Shown: positions 58,011 through 64,000 of the stretch, in pieces | Numbering within the stretch: position 1 is the first letter of the stretch | Layout: each line of letters begins with the position of its first letter | Origin: Mycobacteroides chelonae | GTDB taxonomy: Bacteria > Actinomycetota > Actinomycetes > Mycobacteriales > Mycobacteriaceae | DNA: 64,000 nt | NCBI RefSeq assembly: GCF_016767715.1 | Contig: NZ_CP050145.1 | Coordinates: 3,410,001 to 3,474,000, forward strand | Reading direction: 5' to 3' | Made by a program: the position numbers and the translations under genes | Notes under the pieces: model-generated | Database searches by the model: none | What the model was told of the DNA's origin: nothing | The model's input: the letters and a program-made list of their open reading frames with translations, nothing else

Positions 58011-58879
58011 CTGAACCCGGGCACCACCGGCTCACCGCGCCGGTACTCATGCTTGTCAGCGGCACCTCCCTGTACATCGGGGCGGCGGCCGGAGTCAGCC
58101 TGTTCCGCTGGCTCGACCCGGTGAGCGTGGCCTGGCTGCGGATATGTGGTGCGGCGCTCGTGTTCCTCGCCATCGCCCGGCCCGTGGGCGCGGCCTGGCG
58201 GGGCCGGGCGTTGTGGTGGGCGGGGAGCTTTGGCGTGGTCACCGCGCTGATGAACATGTCGTTCTATCTGGCCATCGACCGGCTGCCGTTGGGCACCGCG
58301 GTGGCGATCGAATTTCTGGGGCCGATCGGCGTGGCCGCCGCCGGATCACGGTCCCTTCGAGACGGATTCTCGGTACTGGCCGCGCTCGTCGGCGTGGTCC
58401 TGATCGCCGACGTACAGCTTTCCGCCGAGCCGGTGGGAATGGCCTTCGCACTACTGGCCGCGTTGTTCTGGGCCGGATACATCGTGCTTGGAAAACGTGT
58501 TGCGCTGCAGGGCAACCCGGCAGACTCACTCGCGGTGGGCTTCACGGTCGCCATGATCGTGACCGCCCCGGCCCTGGCTGTGGGCGTCGCTGGCATCCAC
58601 GGTCAGGTACCCGTCGTTCACATCCTCGTCCTGGGACTCCTGATGGGTGTGCTCTCCAACGTCATCCCCTACGGGCTAGATCAGGTGATCCTGAGGCGCG
58701 CGGGGCGAAGCCACTTCGCGGTACTCCTGGCACTTCTCCCACTCTCCGCGACCGCGATCGGTGTACTTGTTATGCACCAGGTTCCCAGCACACCAGAACT
58801 TTTCGGCATCCTGGCAATCGTGGTGGCGGTGGCTGCGCACAGAGAGGAAGACCCGAAGCGCACCCCAACGGCGTTGTGA
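58007..58879 (+). CDS. DMT superfamily (EamA/RhtA-like) transporter
   Basis: 290 residues with ten predicted membrane segments in two EamA repeats (LVSGTSLYIGAAAGVSLFRWLDPVSVAWLRICGAALVFLAIARP, LPLGTAVAIEFLGPIGVAAAGSRSLRDG, LLAALFWAGYIVLGKRVALQ, SNVIPYGLDQVILRRAGRSHFAVLLALLPLSATAIGVLVM). The RhtA branch exports threonine and homoserine; substrate here is not proven. GTG start overlaps the TetR stop. Confidence 0.9.
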   Translation: MTEPGHHRLTAPVLMLVSGTSLYIGAAAGVSLFRWLDPVSVAWLRICGAALVFLAIARPVGAAWRGRALWWAGSFGVVTALMNMSFYLAIDRLPLGTAVAIEFLGPIGVAAAGSRSLRDGFSVLAALVGVVLIADVQLSAEPVGMAFALLAALFWAGYIVLGKRVALQGNPADSLAVGFTVAMIVTAPALAVGVAGIHGQVPVVHILVLGLLMGVLSNVIPYGLDQVILRRAGRSHFAVLLALLPLSATAIGVLVMHQVPSTPELFGILAIVVAVAAHREEDPKRTPTAL

Positions 58880-59011
58880 TCCACCCAGCAACGCGCGTCC
58901 AAGAACCCATCGTCTAGTAGTTCACTCTTGGCGCTTGTCAGGACGTGCTCAGCATGTGCCCGTACACTCCGCGGTCAACTGGATAGTGACTGATTCGGAG
59001 GACATTGATCG

Positions 59012-60892
59012 ATGAAGACGGCGACCGACTGGGGCACGGAGGTATGGCGATCGCTGATATGGATCGGCTGGGTGTGGCCGGTAACCATGGCCGTTTTCCT
59101 CACCGTCGCGTTCTTGATCATTCGGTTCACCCAATGGGGTCGGCAATTCTGGCGCATTACCGGCCTGTACTTCACCAGCCGCGACGGTCGGGGAGGCTTG
59201 GCCCTCCTGGCCCTCGTGCTGCTCTCGGTAGTGGTGAATGTCCGTCTGTCAGTGGTATTCACGTATTACTACAACGACATGTCGGCATCGATTCAGTACA
59301 TCGTCCAGGCATTGGCCCGCGATGGCAGCGGAATGCCGGATGCCAAGGCATTCTTCTGGCTCAACATCCGCCGGTTCTGCCTTTTGGCGGGGATCAACAT
59401 CGCGCTGGTGGTCACTGATTTATATCTGTTGCAGGCATTCATCATTCGGTGGCGTGTATGGCTTACCGAGCGCATCACCGCCGACTGGCTCTCCAAGCGC
59501 GCCTTCTACCGGTCACGCTTCATCGACAACACCATCGACAACCCGGATCAACGAATCCAGGCCGATATCAACAACTTTGTCGCCATGTCGGCCGCGCCGG
59601 AGCAGCTTCAAAGCTCTTCGACACACCTGGCCTTCGGTGCCGTGAACGCATGCATCTCGCTACCGTCGTTCACCATCATCCTGTGGGGTCTATCGGGTCC
59701 GCTGAATGTCTTCGGATACGAAATGCCCAGAGCCCTTGTTTTTCTCACCTATATCTACGTGATCGTGACGACCTTGATCGCCTTCCGGATCGGGCGTCCG
59801 CTGATCCGCAGATACTTCCTCAACGAACGCCTCAACGCCATGTTCCGCTATGCGCTGGTGCGCCTGCGCGACACCTCGGAAAGCGTGGCCTTCTATCGCG
59901 GCGAGAAGGCCGAGGCCAAGCAGCTCAAAGGCCGCTTCGACGGAATCATCGATAACTTCTGGCAGCTGGTGTATCGGAGCATGGGCTTCACCGGCTGGAA
60001 CTTCGCGGTGTCGCAAACCGCGGCGGTCTTCAACTCGGTGCTCCAGGTTCCGCGACTTATCGCCGGACAGATTACCTACGGCGACGTAAGTCAGAGCGCC
60101 AGCGCCGCGGGCCAGCTGCAGACTTCCCTGTCGTTCTTCCGAAACGCCTACGACAACTTCGCCGCCTACCGCGCCACCGTCATGCGGCTGGATGGCCTGT
60201 TACACGCGGACGCACAGTCGCGCGAGCTGCCCATGCTTGAGCCGGGCGATCAGGAGGACGGCGTCACGCTGCACAACATCTACGTCCGTAAACCCAATGG
60301 CGACAGTCTGATCGACGACCTCAACCTGAGTCTTGACGCGGGCGACGCGCTACTCATCAAGGGGCCTTCGGGCGGAGGCAAGACCACGCTGCTGCGCTCG
60401 CTGGCCGGGCTGTGGCCCTACACCGATGGCGATTGGACTCGCCCCGGCGGCGAACACGAAACGTTGTTCCTCTCGCAGCTGCCGTACCTCCCGCTCGGCG
60501 ATCTGCGCGAGGCGGTGAGTTACCCGGCACCAGCCGGCACCTTCACCGACGAGGAACTGCGCACAACGCTCGACAAGGTGGCACTTGGTCATCTGTCCGA
60601 CCGGCTCGACGAAGAATCCGATTGGATCAAGGTGCTCTCCCCCGGCGAGCAGCAACGTGTCGCATTCGCCCGGGTGCTGCTTCTTAAGCCCAAGGCTGTG
60701 TTCATGGACGAGTCCACGTCCTCGCTCGACGAAGGGCTGGAATTCGCGCTCTATCGGCTCCTTCGCACCGAGGTGCCCAACTGCACACTCGTCAGCGTCG
60801 GCCATCGCAGCACCATCGATCAGCATCACGATCAGAAATTGCAGCTGGTGGGCGAGGGGCTCTGGGCGCTCTCTCCCATCGGACAGGAATAA
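59012..60892 (+). CDS. bacA: BacA/SbmA-type ABC transporter, fused membrane and ATPase domains (Rv1819c-like)
   Basis: 626 residues. The N-terminal half is an SbmA/BacA-like membrane domain (WRITGLYFTSRDGRGGLALLALVLLSVVVNVRLSVVFTYYYNDMSASIQ, DLYLLQAFIIRWRVWLTERITADWLSKRAFYRSRFID). The C-terminal half is an ABC ATPase with Walker A GPSGGGKTTLLR, signature LSPGEQQRVAFARVLLL and Walker B AVFMDESTSSLD. Orthologue Rv1819c imports bleomycin and vitamin B12 in M. tuberculosis. GGAGGA eight bases before the ATG. It lies outside its M. tuberculosis context. Confidence 0.93.
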   Translation: MKTATDWGTEVWRSLIWIGWVWPVTMAVFLTVAFLIIRFTQWGRQFWRITGLYFTSRDGRGGLALLALVLLSVVVNVRLSVVFTYYYNDMSASIQYIVQALARDGSGMPDAKAFFWLNIRRFCLLAGINIALVVTDLYLLQAFIIRWRVWLTERITADWLSKRAFYRSRFIDNTIDNPDQRIQADINNFVAMSAAPEQLQSSSTHLAFGAVNACISLPSFTIILWGLSGPLNVFGYEMPRALVFLTYIYVIVTTLIAFRIGRPLIRRYFLNERLNAMFRYALVRLRDTSESVAFYRGEKAEAKQLKGRFDGIIDNFWQLVYRSMGFTGWNFAVSQTAAVFNSVLQVPRLIAGQITYGDVSQSASAAGQLQTSLSFFRNAYDNFAAYRATVMRLDGLLHADAQSRELPMLEPGDQEDGVTLHNIYVRKPNGDSLIDDLNLSLDAGDALLIKGPSGGGKTTLLRSLAGLWPYTDGDWTRPGGEHETLFLSQLPYLPLGDLREAVSYPAPAGTFTDEELRTTLDKVALGHLSDRLDEESDWIKVLSPGEQQRVAFARVLLLKPKAVFMDESTSSLDEGLEFALYRLLRTEVPNCTLVSVGHRSTIDQHHDQKLQLVGEGLWALSPIGQE

Positions 60893-60951
60893 GCGGGGCC
60901 GAGTAGGCTTTTAATCGGTAGCAATGTTAACTATCGCAAAAGGATGCATAT

Positions 60952-61992
60952 ATGGTCACCGTGTCGGCTTATGCCGCCGTTTCCGGTAAGGACCCTCTGG
61001 TTCCCACCACTATCGAACGGCGCGAAGTAGGGCCCCACGATGTCTTCATCGACATCAAGTTCGCCGGTATCTGTCACTCCGATATCCACACCGTCCGCGA
61101 CGAGTGGGGCCGCGCCAACTACCCCATCGTCCCCGGTCACGAGATTGCCGGCGTCATCACCGAGGTCGGCTCCGAAGTAACCAAGTTCAAGCCGGGCGAC
61201 CATGCCGGCGTCGGCTGTTTCGTCAACTCGTGCCGTGAGTGTTCGAGCTGCCTCGCCGGGCTGGAGCAGTTCTGCGAGCGCGGCATGGTGGGCACCTACG
61301 GCGCCAAGGATCGTGACGGCACCCAGACCCAGGGTGGGTACAGCCAGGCCATCGTCGTCGACGAGAACTATGTGCTGCGCATCCCGGACAGCCTGCCGCT
61401 GGACGCGGCCGCGCCACTGCTGTGCGCAGGCATCACCACCTTCTCTCCCTTGCGGCACTGGAACGCAGGCCCCGGCAAGCGCGTCGCTGTCGTCGGACTC
61501 GGCGGCCTCGGCCATATGGCCGTCAAGCTCGGCAAGGCGATGGGCGCCGAGGTGACGGTCCTGAGCCAGTCACTCAAGAAGATGGAAGACGGCCTGCGTT
61601 TGGGCGCCAGCCACTACTACGCCACCGCCGACCCGGACACCTTCAAGTCGCTGCGCAGCAGCTTCGACCTGATTCTCAACACCGTGTCCTCGAACCTGGA
61701 CATGGGCAAGTACCTGGGCCTGCTGGGTGTCGACGGCACCCTGGTGGAATTGGGTCTGCCGGAGCACCCGATCGAGGTCCCCGGCTTCCCGCTGCTGACC
61801 AACCGGCGCAGCATTTCCGGTTCGTTGATCGGCGGCATCCCGGAAACCCAAGAGATGCTTGACTTCTGCGCCAAGCACGGCATCGGCTCGGAGATCGAAG
61901 TCATTGACGCCAACTACATCAACGAGGCCTACGAGCGCGTCGTGGCCAGCGATGTGCGGTACCGGTTCGTGATCGACACCGCCACTTTGTAA
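60952..61992 (+). CDS. adhC: Zinc-dependent alcohol dehydrogenase AdhC
   Basis: 346 residues of the medium-chain dehydrogenase family (cinnamyl alcohol dehydrogenase type, NADP preference likely). Catalytic zinc residues are in [15 protein letters not shown] and [10 protein letters not shown]; the structural zinc cysteines are in [15 protein letters not shown]. Cofactor-binding [13 protein letters not shown]. Equivalent to Rv3045, which follows fecB in M. tuberculosis; here 5 kb of accessory genes separate them. AAAAGGA nine bases before the ATG. Confidence 0.96.
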   Translation: MVTVSAYAAVSGKDPLVPTTIERREVGPHDVFIDIKFAGICHSDIHTVRDEWGRANYPIVPGHEIAGVITEVGSEVTKFKPGDHAGVGCFVNSCRECSSCLAGLEQFCERGMVGTYGAKDRDGTQTQGGYSQAIVVDENYVLRIPDSLPLDAAAPLLCAGITTFSPLRHWNAGPGKRVAVVGLGGLGHMAVKLGKAMGAEVTVLSQSLKKMEDGLRLGASHYYATADPDTFKSLRSSFDLILNTVSSNLDMGKYLGLLGVDGTLVELGLPEHPIEVPGFPLLTNRRSISGSLIGGIPETQEMLDFCAKHGIGSEIEVIDANYINEAYERVVASDVRYRFVIDTATL

Positions 61993-62048
61993 GTTTCATC
62001 CCGAGTACAACCGGTGACTGATGTCGTCGGGGTGCCGATGCTGAGGGG

Positions 62049-63500
62049 ATGACCCGCGTCATCCGCTTCAACGCGTTCGATATGAATTGTGTTGCGCACC
62101 AATCCCCCGGCCTATGGCGGCACCCCGACGACCAGTCGTGGCGGTACAAGGATCTGTCCTATTGGACGAATCTGGCCAAGCTCCTCGAACGCGGTCGCTT
62201 CGACGGACTGTTTATCGCCGATGTACTCGGCACCTACGACATCTACGACGCCAGCGATGAGGCCGCTATCCGCCAGGCAGCGCAGATACCGGTCGCCGAT
62301 CCCCTGCTCCTGGTCTCGGCGATGGCCCTTGTCACCGAACATCTTGGCTTCGGAGTCACCACGGGCACCGGATTCGAACACCCATATCCGTTCGCGCGCA
62401 GGCTATCCACCCTCGATCACCTCACCGGAGGCAGGGTCGGATGGAACGTGGTCACGGGCTATCTGCCCGCCGCGGCGCGCAACATGGGACAGACCGACCA
62501 GCCCGCGCACGATGCCCGCTATGACCACGCCGACGAGTACCTGGAGGTGCTCTACAAGCTCTGGGAGGGCTCCTGGGAGGATGACGCCGTTGTCCGCGAT
62601 GCCGCGCGTGGTGTCTTCACCGATCCCGACAAGGTGCATCACATCGGCCATGAGGGAACGCATTTCACCGTCCCCGGTGTGCACCTGGTGGAACCATCGC
62701 CGCAGCGCACCCCGGTGATCTACCAGGCGGGATCCTCACCGCGCGGGGTGCGCTTCGCCGCCGAGAACGCCGAGGCCGTGTTCACCGCGGCCCCCACCAA
62801 AGAGCTGCTACGCCAGACGGTCACCACCATCCGCCGCGAGCTGGAGCTCGCCGGGCGAGACCCCTACTCCGCCAAGATCTTCAACCTCACCACCGTGGTC
62901 ACCGGCGAGAACTCCGAAGCAGCGCACGCCAAGCACCGAGAGCTGCTGAGCTACGGCAGCGCCGAGGGCGCGCTGGTGTTCATGTCCGGCTGGATGGGCG
63001 TGGATCTGGCCCGTTACGGCCTGGACGAACCCATCGGAAACGTGGACTCCAACGCGATCCTGTCGGCGGTCGCAGCGTTCCAGTCCGCCACCGATGATGG
63101 CAGGGAGTGGACGGTGCGCGATATCGCCGAGTGGGGCGAAATCGGTGGCATGGGACCGCGTGTGGTCGGCTCGGGCGCCGAAGTCGCCGACACCCTGCAG
63201 GAATGGGTGGAGGAAACCGATGTCGACGGCTTCAATCTGGCCTACGCGATCACCCCCGGCACTTTCGAGGACTTCATCGAGTACGTCGTTCCGGTGCTGA
63301 CCGAACGTGGCGCCTACCAAACCGAGTACGCATCAGGGACATTGCGCCACAAGCTGCTGGGCAAGGGTGATCGCCTCCCCGACGAGCACCGAGGGGCCAA
63401 GTACCGAATCGGCGGGCCGCTCTCGACGATCATCGACCGTCCCTCGACCGTTCCCTCGTCGTCGGGTTCCACCGCACCGGCTCCGACACGCGGGCGGTAG
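62049..63500 (+). CDS. NtaA/DmoA-type FMN-dependent monooxygenase
   Basis: 483 residues of the luciferase-like flavin-dependent family, NtaA/SnaA/DmoA/DszA branch: FNAFDMNCVAHQSPGLWRHPDDQSWRYKDLSYWTNLAKLLERGRFDGLFIADVLGTYDIY, GTGFEHPYPFARRLSTLDHLTGGRVGWNVVTGYLP and GSSPRGVRFAAENAEAVFTAAP. Needs reduced FMN from a separate reductase. Relatives cleave nitrilotriacetate, sulfides or dibenzothiophene sulfone; the substrate cannot be told. A short GAGGGG is directly against the ATG, so the start is a little uncertain. Confidence 0.92.
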   Translation: MTRVIRFNAFDMNCVAHQSPGLWRHPDDQSWRYKDLSYWTNLAKLLERGRFDGLFIADVLGTYDIYDASDEAAIRQAAQIPVADPLLLVSAMALVTEHLGFGVTTGTGFEHPYPFARRLSTLDHLTGGRVGWNVVTGYLPAAARNMGQTDQPAHDARYDHADEYLEVLYKLWEGSWEDDAVVRDAARGVFTDPDKVHHIGHEGTHFTVPGVHLVEPSPQRTPVIYQAGSSPRGVRFAAENAEAVFTAAPTKELLRQTVTTIRRELELAGRDPYSAKIFNLTTVVTGENSEAAHAKHRELLSYGSAEGALVFMSGWMGVDLARYGLDEPIGNVDSNAILSAVAAFQSATDDGREWTVRDIAEWGEIGGMGPRVVGSGAEVADTLQEWVEETDVDGFNLAYAITPGTFEDFIEYVVPVLTERGAYQTEYASGTLRHKLLGKGDRLPDEHRGAKYRIGGPLSTIIDRPSTVPSSSGSTAPAPTRGR

Positions 63501-63510
63501 ATTTCCGTGT

Positions 63511-64000
63511 ATGAAGAGCAGCGTCAGGCTAGGCGTGTGCGCATCGGTCGCGCTGCTGTGCGCGACAACCGTTAGCGCTGGTTCCGCTGCCGCCGACCCG
63601 CCCTCGGGCTTCCCCGACATCAGCGGGCTCCCCGCCGTCGAGTCCCGGCAGTACTTCAGCGTCAAGGTCTACCGGTTCGCGACACCCGATGGGGTTTTGT
63701 GTGAAAGCGCCGGATGGAATCCGTATTTTCAGTGGACCTGCATCGGGCCTAAGGGCTCCGGGTCGGCGCAACTGGATCTGGGTAGCTATGCACGGAACAA
63801 CGGCGCCCCTGCGACCGTGGGCGAATCGCAGGGCAACCCCGATTTGTCCCGTGTCCCAGTGCTGCCCGGCCATCACCTGGTACGGATAGCCGCCCCAGTG
63901 CACAACGACGACGGCAGCCAGACCACGTTGACATGTGCCACCCCGGCACCCAAGACCACGGCGTGTTTGGTGGACGATCTCCGCGGTACACACGGATTCG
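63511..64000 (+). CDS. Secreted protein, 3' end cut off by the window edge
   Basis: 163 codons visible. Signal peptide MKSSVRLGVCASVALLCATT and SAGSAAADPP (cut after AAA around residue 28). The mature part has cysteines in VLCESAGW, WTCIG, LTCATP and TACLVDD, and LVRIAAPVHNDDGSQTTLTCATPAPKTTACLV, resembling mycobacterial secreted proteins with a paired-disulfide beta fold. No function known. It follows the flavin monooxygenase by ten bases. Confidence 0.82.
   Translation, partial: MKSSVRLGVCASVALLCATTVSAGSAAADPPSGFPDISGLPAVESRQYFSVKVYRFATPDGVLCESAGWNPYFQWTCIGPKGSGSAQLDLGSYARNNGAPATVGESQGNPDLSRVPVLPGHHLVRIAAPVHNDDGSQTTLTCATPAPKTTACLVDDLRGTHGF

Noticed and set aside
62038..62052. Four-codon ORF overlapping the flavin monooxygenase start as ATGA
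   Set aside because: Too short to separate from chance, with no RBS of its own.

Overview
The window looks like chromosomal DNA of a rapidly growing mycobacterium, most likely of the Mycobacteroides abscessus/chelonae group. It is GC-rich, with many GTG and TTG starts. It carries mycobacterial marker genes: an antigen 85 mycolyltransferase, a DesA acyl-ACP desaturase, an EspR-like regulator, deazaflavin (F420)-dependent enzymes, a BacA-type ABC transporter and a carboxylic acid reductase. The gene order follows the M. tuberculosis Rv3011c-Rv3045 segment (from memory, no search done): gatA, gatC, ACT protein, ligA, MetE-like Rv3015c, mnmA, iscS, the acyltransferase pair Rv3026c/Rv3027c, etfA, etfB, the methylglucose lipopolysaccharide (MGLP) genes Rv3030-Rv3032, Rv3034c, Rv3035, Rv3037c, Rv3038c, echA17, Rv3040c, Rv3041c, serB2, ctaD, fecB, adhC. 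Several accessory blocks are inserted into this backbone. I see no rRNA, tRNA, insertion sequence, prophage or CRISPR array.

Layout. 1-1402: end of a minus-strand operon with a carboxylesterase (cut by the window edge) and two tiny related secreted proteins, downstream of gatC-gatA. 3.3-8.4 kb: ACT protein, GT39-like membrane glycosyltransferase, ligA, MmcQ/YjbR protein. 8.5-10.9 kb: three tandem secreted trypsin-like proteases. 10.9-14.8 kb: a crotonase, then a minus-strand set of purine permease, core-MetE-like protein and bluB. 15-17 kb: desaturase and secreted GDSL esterase. 17-24.8 kb: tRNA thiolation genes (mnmA, iscS), an OlsBA-like acyltransferase pair, an NmrA-type protein, a membrane protein and the electron transfer flavoprotein. 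25-32.2 kb: MGLP-type methyltransferase, GH57 enzyme and glucosyltransferase, followed at once by the carboxylic acid reductase. 32.3-41.5 kb: an accessory block of small regulator-plus-target units (Lrp/AzlCD, TetR/FAD enzyme, antigen 85, TetR/SRPBCC, duplicated metal-dependent hydrolases, ArsR/AHSA1, F420 enzyme). 41.5-48.3 kb: conserved Rv3034c-Rv3041c block. 48.4-51.3 kb: EspR-like regulator and a YczE/MocR pair. 51.3-55.5 kb: serB2, ctaD, fecB. 55.6-60.9 kb: a second accessory block. 61-64 kb: adhC, a flavin monooxygenase and the start of a secreted protein.

Genes are tightly packed. Many neighbours overlap by 1-4 bases (GTGA, ATGA, TAGTG), which suggests translational coupling, and several convergent pairs share stop codons. 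No gap between genes exceeds 300 bases; the longest is about 277 bases (21058-21334). Several intergenic regions hold clear inverted or direct repeats that look like operators for the adjacent regulators. The most distinctive observations are the coupled pair of tiny secreted two-cysteine proteins (876-1402), the bluB/core-MetE-like operon, the 11-codon ORF that bridges the MGLP genes, the carboxylic acid reductase joined to that operon, and the near-ideal ArsR operator over a leaderless promoter (40200-40234).
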